NCBI GenBank assembly: GCA_002482865.1
Contig: DLGU01000131.1
Location: forward strand, 1 to 6,664
DNA: 6,664 bases
Reading direction: 5' to 3'
Source of the DNA: Porphyrobacter sp. UBA7686
GTDB lineage: Bacteria; Pseudomonadota; Alphaproteobacteria; Sphingomonadales; Sphingomonadaceae
In this document: positions 1-5,843 of the stretch, in pieces
Layout: the number at the start of each line of letters is the position of its first letter
How positions within the stretch are numbered: position 1 is the first letter of the stretch
Notes under the pieces: generated by a model
Databases searched by the model: none
The model's input: only the letters and a program-made list of their open reading frames with translations
What the model was told of the DNA's origin: nothing
Translations under genes and position numbers: made by a program

Positions 1-157
1 GGCGATTGATGCGCTGCGCGGCGACCCTGCGTCCGGCACCCTGCGGGAAAAGCTGCGCCAGCAGCTCTGGACCGTCCTTACGCGCCCGCCCGCCCAGGTG
101 CGCCGACGCCATGACGGCGGCTCCGTGGGGCGGCGCTATATGCAGGGCCTGCGCTGA
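1..157 (+). CDS. C-terminal fragment of an unidentified protein (5' end outside the window)
   Basis: An open frame enters from the left edge (first full codon at position 2) and stops at TGA 155-157, giving 51 visible residues that begin AIDALRGDP and end RRYMQGLR. The tail is strongly basic (RRR and RR clusters) and looks helical and cytoplasmic, with no membrane segment. The stop codon directly abuts the ATG of the next gene, so the two are very probably co-transcribed and translationally coupled. I do not recognise the family from this short tail. Because the next protein resembles large membrane proteins of MoxR/DUF58 (Bat-like) clusters, this could be another member of such a cluster, but that is inferred from context only. 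Frame and stop are secure; function is unknown. Confidence 0.6.
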   Translation, partial: AIDALRGDPASGTLREKLRQQLWTVLTRPPAQVRRRHDGGSVGRRYMQGLR

Positions 158-1951
158 ATGCTGTCCCTTCAGACAATGGCGGCGGTGCTGATCGCATTGG
201 GCGCGCTGGGTGCGGCTATCGGACTGCTGTGGCGGCGGCGCGACTGGCGGACGGGCGTGCTAGCGATGATGACGTTGGTGAGCGGGCTGCTGCTCTATCT
301 CGCCCTGTTCCCGCCGCGGCTTCCGGTCGGAGGTGAAACCCTGGTGATTGCCACCGCCGAGGCCCCGCTGACAGCAAAGGCTCAGCCGGGCGAGCGCCTG
401 ATCGCTCTGCCCGAGGCACCCGCCATCAACGGCGCCGAGCGCGTGCCCGATCTGGCGACGGCGCTGCGGCGGCATGGACAGGCGCAGCGCGTGCGGATCA
501 TTGGACGGGGCCTCACCGGGCGTGACCGCGATGCCGCTGCGGGCTTGCCGATCGACTTCACGCCCATGCCCGTCCCGCGCGGTCTTATCCGGCTGGATCC
601 GCCAGCCGATACGCCGGCCGGAGCGATCTTTACCGTCGCGGGCGAGGCGAACGGAATGGAGGGCGGCGCGGCCGAACTGCTCGATCCCGCCGGACGCCGG
701 GTGGACCGCCGGGTGATCGGCACAGACGGCGCTTTCGCAATGGGCGGCACCGCGCGCGCGCCCGGACTCGCCAGCTTCACACTCCGGTTGCGCGGGCGGG
801 ATGGCCAGATCGTCTCGGACACGCCGGTGCCGCTGCGGACGATTGCCCAGCCGCCCTTGCGCGCGCTCCTGATCGGAGCTCCTTCGCCGGAAGCGAAATA
901 CCTGCGCCGCTGGGCCGAGGATTCGGGGATCGCCTTGCAAAGCAGGCTGGAGGCGGGCGGCGGCGTCAATCTGGGCGGCGAGAGCGTAAGTTTGACCGCG
1001 GCCACTCTGCGCGAAGTCGATGTGGTGATCATCGACGACCAGTCGCTCGGCAGCGGGGCGCGCGCCGTTCTTGCCCAAGCGGTTGCTGGCGGCCTTGGCG
1101 TGGTTGTCAGAATGACGGCCCCGGCCAGCGCCGCCGCGCGCGGCAATTGGCGGGCGCTTGGCCTTGCGGTTGAGGGCGGGAGCGACGCGGTGCCGGTTGC
1201 GCTCCCCCCGCTCGCGCCGGATGCGGAAACACTGACATCGCTGCGCGGGCCGGGGTCGGTGGATGCGCCTGCGAGCATCAATACGCTTGACGATCCCGCT
1301 CCCGATCTCGGGCGATGGAGCGTGCGCGCGGGCGCTGCCTTCGTGCCCGCTGTGACCGATGTGGAGGGCGGGGTGCTGTCCGGTTGGCAGCAGCGTGGTC
1401 AGGGCCGTGTCGCCTTGTGGACTGTCGCCAACAGCTTCGCGCTGGTGCTCAACGGGCAGGCGGATCGCTATTATCAATGGTGGAGCGAGACAGTGAGCGC
1501 GGTGTCGCGGCCCGATGGCACCTTCCGCCCCGAAGTGCCGGCTCTGCCTTTGGCGGGCGAGCGGATGGCGATCTGCGGTGTCTCGGCCGCGGCGCGGGTG
1601 GTTGGCCCGGATTCAACCGAGGTCGCGCTCGCCATCGATCCCTTGGCCGGGGCGCAGGGGTGCGCAGCCTATTGGCCTGCCAGCGCGGGCGTTCACCGGA
1701 TCGTGCAGCCGGGGCGTGACGGTGCGCAGGAGTTTGCCTTGCTGGTCTTGCCCAAGGACGCTCTGACGGTCGCCAAGGCCAAGGAGATGGGTGAGGCAAC
1801 CCGCCGCTGGGCTGCCGAACAGAACGCCCCCGCGGCCCGCGATACCCCAGAGCGGCGCGGCCCGGCCTGGCCCTATGTCCTCGCCTGGTTGCTGGTCAGC
1901 GGATTGCTGTGGTTTGGTGAGCGCCGCTGGCTCGCTCGCCCGTCCTCATAA
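158..1951 (+). CDS. Membrane-anchored protein with amidotransferase-like (catalytic-Cys-less) domain, Bat-cluster type
   Basis: 597-aa protein of unknown function. Two hydrophobic segments near the N terminus (about residues 6-25 and 33-52) are separated by a basic loop (WRRRDWR), and a third lies near the C terminus (about 570-586), followed by basic residues. The region between should therefore be one large extracytoplasmic domain. Residues about 142-228 are beta-rich and Ig-like. Residues about 234-320 look like an alpha/beta fold: strand RALLIGAP at 235-242, strand VDVVIIDD at 287-294, strand GLGVVVRM at 312-319. This resembles the class I amidotransferase-like domains of large membrane proteins encoded beside MoxR ATPases and DUF58 proteins. 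The only cysteines are C473 and C502, outside that domain, so glutaminase activity is unlikely and a binding or scaffold role is inferred. ATG 158 directly follows the upstream stop; an in-frame ATG at 176 would shorten the first helix. The assignment rests on architecture; no enzymatic role is claimed. Confidence 0.75.
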   Translation: MLSLQTMAAVLIALGALGAAIGLLWRRRDWRTGVLAMMTLVSGLLLYLALFPPRLPVGGETLVIATAEAPLTAKAQPGERLIALPEAPAINGAERVPDLATALRRHGQAQRVRIIGRGLTGRDRDAAAGLPIDFTPMPVPRGLIRLDPPADTPAGAIFTVAGEANGMEGGAAELLDPAGRRVDRRVIGTDGAFAMGGTARAPGLASFTLRLRGRDGQIVSDTPVPLRTIAQPPLRALLIGAPSPEAKYLRRWAEDSGIALQSRLEAGGGVNLGGESVSLTAATLREVDVVIIDDQSLGSGARAVLAQAVAGGLGVVVRMTAPASAAARGNWRALGLAVEGGSDAVPVALPPLAPDAETLTSLRGPGSVDAPASINTLDDPAPDLGRWSVRAGAAFVPAVTDVEGGVLSGWQQRGQGRVALWTVANSFALVLNGQADRYYQWWSETVSAVSRPDGTFRPEVPALPLAGERMAICGVSAAARVVGPDSTEVALAIDPLAGAQGCAAYWPASAGVHRIVQPGRDGAQEFALLVLPKDALTVAKAKEMGEATRRWAAEQNAPAARDTPERRGPAWPYVLAWLLVSGLLWFGERRWLARPSS

Positions 1952-1966
1952 GAACGGGCGGCGGAG

Positions 1967-1994
1967 AGCAGGTGGCGCATACATCTTGCCTGCT
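1967..1994 (+). terminator. Possible weak terminator hairpin after the membrane protein gene
   Basis: AGCAGG at 1967-1972 can pair with CCTGCT at 1989-1994, giving a 6-bp stem with a 16-nt loop. It starts 16 bases after the TAA stop (1949-1951). The following bases (GTAATCAATTT) are moderately AT-rich but have no real T-run, so this is at best a weak intrinsic terminator. It would separate the upstream transcription unit from the glycosyltransferase operon. The loop is long and the pairing could be chance. Confidence 0.2.
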
Positions 1995-2013
1995 GTAATC
2001 AATTTGCAACAGT

Positions 2014-2031
2014 CCCGTGCCCGGCCACGGG
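2014..2031. repeat. Small perfect inverted repeat (6-bp arms)
   Basis: CCCGTG (2014-2019) and CACGGG (2026-2031) form perfect arms around a 6-base centre (CCCGGC). It lies about 20 bases upstream of the candidate -35 box. It has no T-run after it, so it is not a convincing intrinsic terminator. It could be a transcription-factor operator or a chance GC-rich palindrome. Confidence 0.3.
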
Positions 2032-2052
2032 CCGTCGCCGCGTGCTCTGTGC

Positions 2053-2081
2053 TTGAAATTCGGCCGGTCATGCTGGATATA
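2053..2081 (+). promoter_or_regulatory. Candidate sigma70-type promoter for the glycosyltransferase operon
   Basis: TTGAAA at 2053-2058 matches five of six bases of the -35 consensus. It is followed by a 17-base spacer and GATATA at 2076-2081, which matches three of six bases of the -10 consensus; a shifted TATAGC at 2078-2083 is an alternative. The element sits in a locally AT-rich patch of an otherwise GC-rich gap and points into the operon. It would start transcription near 2088 and give a leader of roughly 90 nt before the TTG start. This is a pattern match only. Confidence 0.35.
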
Positions 2082-2103
2082 GCAGCGCCCGGCGCGGGCG
2101 CGT

Positions 2104-2126
2104 GGGTCACGCGGGCCCGTTGACCC
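2104..2126 (+). repeat. Inverted repeat in the presumed 5' leader of the operon
   Basis: GGGTCA (2104-2109) pairs with TGACCC (2121-2126). The intervening bases hold a second self-complementary core (GGGCCC at 2113-2118), so the element can form an extended GC-rich hairpin. It lies just downstream of the proposed transcription start and about 40 bases upstream of the Shine-Dalgarno sequence. It could be a leader structure or an operator half-site pair, but in DNA this GC-rich a 6-bp repeat can arise by chance. Confidence 0.25.
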
Positions 2127-2164
2127 CAACCCGCCAATTTTCCGTTATCACCGCCGCAGGCTTC

Positions 2165-2170
2165 AGGAGG
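2165..2170 (+). promoter_or_regulatory. Strong Shine-Dalgarno sequence deciding the TTG start of the glycosyltransferase
   Basis: AGGAGG is an essentially perfect anti-16S match and lies 9 bases before TTG 2180. The upstream in-frame GTG at 2102 has no comparable motif before it. This site is the main reason for choosing the TTG start. Confidence 0.75.
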
Positions 2171-2179
2171 GCCGGAGAC

Positions 2180-3220
2180 TTGCAGGTTTCGCAATCATTC
2201 TCAGGCTCCTGCGAGCTTTCCGTGGTGATCCCGGTCTATAACGAGGAGGCCGGGCTCGACGCGCTGATCGCGCGGGTGATCCCTGCGGCTGAGGCGATCT
2301 TTGCCGACCGGTTCGAGCTCGTCCTGGTCAATGACGGATCGAAGGACGCCAGCTGGGATGTGATCTGCGCGCACGCCGAGCGTGATCCGCGGATCGTGGC
2401 GATCAACCTGTCGCGCAATCACGGCCACCAGCTCGCGCTGACTGCTGGCCTGAACAATGTGCGCGGGCAGTTGGTGTTCGTGCTCGATGCCGATCTGCAA
2501 GACCCGCCTGAACTGCTCGGCCCAATGCTGGAGCAGCTGCGCAAGGGCTATGATGTTGTCTATGGCCAGCGCAGCAAGCGCCACGGCGAGACCGCTTTCA
2601 AGCGCGGCACCGCTTCGCTGTTCTACCGGATGCTCGGCAGCATGGTCGACACCCACATTCCGCCCGACACGGGCGACTTCCGCCTGATGACCCGTCGGGT
2701 GGTTGACCAGCTCAATGCGATGCCGGAGCGCTATCGCTTCATCCGTGGGCTGGTGAGCTTCGTCGGCTTCAATCAGATCGCCTTCCCTTACGAGCGCGAC
2801 CCGCGTTTCGCCGGCGAGACCAATTACCCGCTGCGCAAGATGGTCGCGCTGGCGGTGGATGCCGTCACCAGCTTTTCGACCGTGCCGCTGCGGTTCGCTT
2901 CGCATTTGGGGATGCTGTTCGGGCTGGCGGGCCTCGTCTCGCTGATCGGGATTGTCTGGGTCTGGATGCAGGGCGGCACGGTGGAGGGCTGGGCGAGCCT
3001 TGCCGCGCTGATCCTGATCATGGGCAGCGTCCAGCTGCTGGTGCTGGGCGTGTTCGGCGAGTATCTCGGCCGGATGTACATGGAAGCCAAGCAGCGCCCG
3101 CTGTTCATCATTGCCGAGGTGCGCCGCCATCCGGTCAACCGTGATGCAAGGCAGAGTGACGAAGCTGCCGCCGCTGCGACCTCCACTGAACCGCATGAGG
3201 GCCTCCGTGTCACAGGCTGA
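2180..3220 (+). CDS. Family 2 glycosyltransferase, polyprenyl-phosphate sugar type (GtrB/dolichyl-phosphate-mannose synthase-like)
   Basis: 346 aa from TTG 2180. Enzymes of this type move a sugar from a nucleotide donor onto undecaprenyl phosphate at the cytoplasmic face of the inner membrane. The N-terminal GT-A domain shows SVVIPVYNEEAGL at 14-26, NDGSKD at 51-56, the metal-binding DAD in DADLQDPPE at 103-111, and DTGDFRLMTR at 163-172. A conserved-looking loop RFAGETNYPLRKM (209-221) lies just before the membrane, as in GtrB/ArnC-like enzymes. Two C-terminal membrane helices follow (about 240-262 and 270-293), then EYLGRMYMEAKQRP and a short Ala/Thr-rich tail. The TTG start is chosen because AGGAGG lies 9 bases upstream and the protein then begins shortly before the first beta strand; a GTG at 2102 would add 26 unlike residues. 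It is the first gene of the operon and overlaps the methyltransferase start by 14 bp. The sugar cannot be read from the sequence. Confidence 0.92.
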   Translation: MQVSQSFSGSCELSVVIPVYNEEAGLDALIARVIPAAEAIFADRFELVLVNDGSKDASWDVICAHAERDPRIVAINLSRNHGHQLALTAGLNNVRGQLVFVLDADLQDPPELLGPMLEQLRKGYDVVYGQRSKRHGETAFKRGTASLFYRMLGSMVDTHIPPDTGDFRLMTRRVVDQLNAMPERYRFIRGLVSFVGFNQIAFPYERDPRFAGETNYPLRKMVALAVDAVTSFSTVPLRFASHLGMLFGLAGLVSLIGIVWVWMQGGTVEGWASLAALILIMGSVQLLVLGVFGEYLGRMYMEAKQRPLFIIAEVRRHPVNRDARQSDEAAAAATSTEPHEGLRVTG

Positions 3221-3896
3221 ATTTGACGCTTACGTCGATGAATATGACGCACAGCACGCCGCCTCGGTCAGGTTGAGCGGCGAGGACCCCGATTTCTTCG
3301 CAGCCTACAAGGCAACCGAAGCGGCGCGGATCATGGCGGCGGCGGCGATCGCACCCCGGCGGATCATGGATTTCGGCGCCGGGCGGGGTAATTGCATCGC
3401 GCATTTGCAGCGCGAGTTTCCCGATGCGGCGCTGACCGCGCTCGATGTCTCGTCGCGCTCGCTCAGCCATTGCGAGGCGCGGGCGATCCGCCCGATCGAT
3501 GCGGTGTGCTATGATGGCCAGACCCTGCCGTTCGATGCCGGAACCTTCGACCTCGTATTCACGGCATGCGTGTTCCATCACATCCCGGCCGAGGATCACA
3601 TCCGCCTGCTCAGCGAAATCCGCCGAACGCTGACCCCGCAAGGGCGCTTCGTGCTGTTCGAGCATAACCCGTGGAATCCGGCGACCCAGCACGCGGTGCG
3701 CACCTGCCCGTTCGATGCGAACGCCGTGCTGATCAGCGGGCCCGAGATGCGCCGCCGGTTGCGGGCGGCGGGCTTTGCCGATGTGGGTCTGCGCTGGACG
3801 CTGTTCTTCCCCGCGATGCTCGCCCCGCTGCGCCCGCTCGAACGCGGGCTCGGCTGGCTGCCGCTGGGCGCGCAATACGTGCTGGTTGCGCGCTGA
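3207..3896 (+). CDS. Class I SAM-dependent methyltransferase
   Basis: 229 aa from GTG 3207. It is a soluble Rossmann-fold methyltransferase with motif I DFGAGRGN at 55-62, the acidic residue that would bind the SAM ribose at D80 (TALDVSSRS), a motif with CYDGQTLPFD at 101-110, and FDLVFTACVFHHI at 114-126. A distinctive FEHNPWNP follows at 151-158, with a later CPFDANAVLI at 167-176. The C-terminal stretch FFPAMLAPLRPLERGL (200-215) is hydrophobic and basic and could touch the membrane. GTG 3207 is preferred because GAGG (3197-3200) sits 6 bases upstream; ATG 3195 would add four residues but lacks a ribosome binding site. The gene starts inside the end of the glycosyltransferase gene and stops 4 bases before gtrA-like. 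The context suggests methylation of a sugar, a lipid-linked intermediate or an acceptor in the same pathway. The substrate is unknown; the fold is certain. Confidence 0.9.
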   Translation: MSQAEFDAYVDEYDAQHAASVRLSGEDPDFFAAYKATEAARIMAAAAIAPRRIMDFGAGRGNCIAHLQREFPDAALTALDVSSRSLSHCEARAIRPIDAVCYDGQTLPFDAGTFDLVFTACVFHHIPAEDHIRLLSEIRRTLTPQGRFVLFEHNPWNPATQHAVRTCPFDANAVLISGPEMRRRLRAAGFADVGLRWTLFFPAMLAPLRPLERGLGWLPLGAQYVLVAR

Positions 3897-3900
3897 GATC

Positions 3901-4284
3901 ATGCTGCAGCGCCTCGGCCGTTTCCTGCTGACCGGCTTTGCCAATTCCGCTATCGGCTGGGCGGTGATCTTTGGCGGCTTGTGGGCGGGGCTGAGCGGGC
4001 TGGCGGCCAATGCGGCGGGCTATGCCGTCGGACTGGTGGTATCCTTCACCCTCAACCGCCACTACGTGTTCGGCGTCAGAGGCGCGGTTTCGGCGCGCGA
4101 AGTCCTGCGGTTTCTGGCAGCCTTCGCCTTCGCCTATGGAGTGAATGTCGCGGTGCTGCTCGCCGCGCAATCAGTGCTGGGCGCGGACAGCGCGCTGGCG
4201 CAGCTTCCGGCGATCGGGGCCTATGTCGTGATCTTCTTCCTCCTCTCCCAACGCTTTGTCTTCAGGCCCGCAGCTTCGGAATGA
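3901..4284 (+). CDS. GtrA family small membrane protein (putative lipid-linked sugar flippase component)
   Basis: 127 aa from ATG 3901, the usual GtrA-family length. Four hydrophobic segments are visible at about 9-29, 33-51, 69-90 and 102-117. Family-typical features are the N-terminal RFLLTGFANSAIGW (7-20), SFTLNRHYVF after the second helix (48-57), and the terminal LLSQRFVF (114-121). In phage O-antigen glucosylation systems, GtrA is thought to help translocate undecaprenyl-phosphate-linked glucose made by GtrB to the periplasmic side, and this protein sits beside a GtrB-like enzyme here. The frame can be opened upstream to position 3775, but that part lies in the methyltransferase gene and does not look like GtrA. 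The start is 4 bases after the methyltransferase stop, and the end overlaps the next gene in an ATGA (4281-4284). Biochemical flippase activity is inferred from the family. Confidence 0.9.
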   Translation: MLQRLGRFLLTGFANSAIGWAVIFGGLWAGLSGLAANAAGYAVGLVVSFTLNRHYVFGVRGAVSAREVLRFLAAFAFAYGVNVAVLLAAQSVLGADSALAQLPAIGAYVVIFFLLSQRFVFRPAASE

Positions 4285-5843
4285 CCCCTTCCAATATCAT
4301 TGAGAGCGTGCCGTCCGGCGGCACGGCGCATGCGTTCGGCTGGCTGGATCGCTGGCCGGTCATCCTGCTCGTCTGCCTTGCGGCGATCACGCCGCTGCTG
4401 CTGGTCGACTTCCCGCCGCTGGTCGATCTGTACGGCCACTTGGGGCGCTATGCGGTGCAGACCGATCTCGCCAACCGGCCCGAGCTGCAAGCCTTCTACA
4501 CCTACGAGTGGAAGCTGATCGGCAATCTGGGGGCCGACATTCTGGTGCAGACGCTGCACGGCGTGCTGGGGCTGGAAGCCTCGGTGCACTTCGTCGTAAT
4601 CCTGACGCAGTTTCTCGGCGCGCTTGGCCTGCTGCTGATTGCGCGCGAAGTGCACGGCCGCGTCACGCCTTTCGCCGTCGCCGCCATCCCGCTGCTGTAT
4701 GGCTACCCGTTCAACTACGGCTTTATCAATTACGCGCTGAGCATGGCGCTGGCGATGCTGGCCTTCGTGCTGTGGCTGCGGCTACACCGGAGCAAGCGGG
4801 AGGTCGCAGCGCGGCTGTGGCTGGGCGTGGCGGGGGCCGCGATCTGGGTGTGCCACACCTATGGCTGGGCGTTCCTCGGTCTGATGGCTGGATCGGCGAT
4901 GCTGGCCGAAATCTTCGCCGCGCGCACCCGCCCGGTCGCGGCGGTGCTGCGCATTCTGGGCGCGTGCTGGCCGCTGCTGCTGCCGATCATCCCGATGGTG
5001 ATCTGGCGCGCGGAATCGACCGGCGCCGCGATGGGGGACTGGTCGCTCGACTTCAAACTGTTCTGGCTGATTTCGGCGTTCAGGACGCAGTGGTACAATC
5101 TCGACGTGGGCGCGCTGGCGGTGATCGGCGCGCTGATGGGCTGGGCGCTGTTCAGCAAGACGGTGCGATATGATCGCAGCGTCGGGACGGCGGCGCTGCT
5201 GTGCTTCATCTGCTACGCGATCATGCCGAGCCGAGTGTTCGGATCGGCCTTTGCCGACATGCGGCTGGTGCCCTACGCCTTCGCGCTGGCGCTGGTGGCG
5301 ATCGGGCCGGTCCGGCTGGGCTCGAAGGTCTTGCAGGCGGCAGGTGCCATCGCGCTGGCTTTGTTCGCAGGACGGATGGCGGTGACCAGCGTGGCCTATA
5401 TCCAGCAGGACCGCAGGGCGCAGGCCGAACTGACCGCGCTGGAGCCGATGCCGATGGGCGCGCGCATCGCCTTCTTCGTGGTCAAGCCATGCTGGAACCC
5501 GTGGGCGATGCCGGTGCTCGACCATGTGGTCGGCGCGGGGATTGCCCGGCGCAACGCCTTCGTCAATGATCAGTGGCAGCAGCCGGGCGTCAACCCGATG
5601 CGCGTGCACTATCCGGCGGCGGGGCCGTTCTACCGCGATCCTTCGCACTTGGTGCAGCGTGAAGATTGCAGCCACCGCATCCGCCCCAAGCTGTCGCAAT
5701 CACTAGCAAAGCTGCCGCTGGGCGCTTTCACCCATGTCTGGATCGTCGGCGAATTTGCGCAGCCGGTCGCCGTTCCTGACGGGTTGGTGCCGGTGCCATA
5801 CGGCGGTGCCGGGCTGCTTTACGCCATCAAGCCGCAGGACTAG
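4281..5843 (+). CDS. Polytopic membrane protein, candidate GT-C-type glycosyltransferase
   Basis: 520 aa from ATG 4281, which overlaps the gtrA-like stop. About ten or eleven hydrophobic segments are visible (roughly 26-42, 101-121, 131-148, 151-167, 180-210 as one or two, 226-242, 277-291, 303-315, 329-344, 352-369). A C-terminal region of about 145 residues without a clear membrane segment follows. The long loop after helix 1 (about 43-100) begins DFPPLVDLYGHLGRYAVQ, with D43, D49, H53 and R56, then WKLIGNLGAD at 77-86. GT-C enzymes carry their catalytic acid in this first periplasmic loop. Other distinctive stretches are YPFNYGFINYALS (142-154), CHTYGWAF (191-198) and FADMRLVPYA (324-333). 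Position after a GtrB-like enzyme and GtrA suggests it transfers the lipid-linked sugar to a periplasmic acceptor. I cannot match it to a named GT-C family, so the function is inferred from architecture and neighbours; a transporter or scaffold is possible. Confidence 0.8.
   Translation: MTPSNIIESVPSGGTAHAFGWLDRWPVILLVCLAAITPLLLVDFPPLVDLYGHLGRYAVQTDLANRPELQAFYTYEWKLIGNLGADILVQTLHGVLGLEASVHFVVILTQFLGALGLLLIAREVHGRVTPFAVAAIPLLYGYPFNYGFINYALSMALAMLAFVLWLRLHRSKREVAARLWLGVAGAAIWVCHTYGWAFLGLMAGSAMLAEIFAARTRPVAAVLRILGACWPLLLPIIPMVIWRAESTGAAMGDWSLDFKLFWLISAFRTQWYNLDVGALAVIGALMGWALFSKTVRYDRSVGTAALLCFICYAIMPSRVFGSAFADMRLVPYAFALALVAIGPVRLGSKVLQAAGAIALALFAGRMAVTSVAYIQQDRRAQAELTALEPMPMGARIAFFVVKPCWNPWAMPVLDHVVGAGIARRNAFVNDQWQQPGVNPMRVHYPAAGPFYRDPSHLVQREDCSHRIRPKLSQSLAKLPLGAFTHVWIVGEFAQPVAVPDGLVPVPYGGAGLLYAIKPQD

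Larger units (their letters stand above)
1952..2179. other. 228-bp non-coding gap with promoter and leader of the glycosylation operon
   Basis: This is the only sizeable gap between genes in the window, and it is visibly more AT-rich in places than the coding DNA (around 1985-2010 and 2052-2082). It separates the membrane protein gene from the glycosyltransferase operon. It holds a weak terminator-like inverted repeat just after the upstream stop (1967-1994), a GC-rich hairpin at 2014-2031, a candidate promoter at 2053-2081, an inverted repeat at 2104-2126 in the presumed 5' untranslated leader, and a strong ribosome binding site at 2165-2170. A frame can be opened from GTG 2102 into the glycosyltransferase, but I judge that stretch to be untranslated. 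I see no recognisable riboswitch or small RNA gene. Confidence 0.6.

Noticed and set aside
6..191. Short plus-strand open frame (61 codons) at the left edge
   Set aside because: It overlaps the end of the partial upstream gene and the start of the membrane protein in another frame, and its Cys/Arg/Ala-rich translation looks like a GC-rich shadow.
260..1477. Long minus-strand open frame (405 codons) opposite the membrane protein gene
   Set aside because: Its translation is an Arg/Gln/His-rich, low-hydrophobicity sequence without recognisable domains, typical of antisense frames in GC-rich DNA. The plus-strand protein has a coherent membrane and domain pattern.
2201..3196. Minus-strand open frame (331 codons) opposite the glycosyltransferase
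   Set aside because: The opposite strand carries unmistakable GT2 motifs across the same span. The antisense product is His/Gln/Asp-rich with no domain.
3111..3206. Upstream extension of the methyltransferase frame from TTG 3111
   Set aside because: It lies inside the glycosyltransferase gene, adds a Pro/Arg-rich stretch unlike a methyltransferase N terminus, and lacks the ribosome binding site found before GTG 3207.
3210..4010. Minus-strand open frame (266 codons) opposite the methyltransferase
   Set aside because: It is an antisense shadow of a gene with clear SAM-binding motifs and has no family features of its own.
3981..4280. Upstream extension of the polytopic protein frame through the gtrA-like gene
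   Set aside because: The extra 100 codons lie entirely in another frame of a clear GtrA gene and give a Cys/Arg-rich sequence unlike the rest. ATG 4281 forms a normal ATGA overlap.
4782..5699. Minus-strand open frame (305 codons) opposite the polytopic membrane protein
   Set aside because: It is Arg/His/Gln-rich without domains, while the plus strand encodes regular membrane helices.
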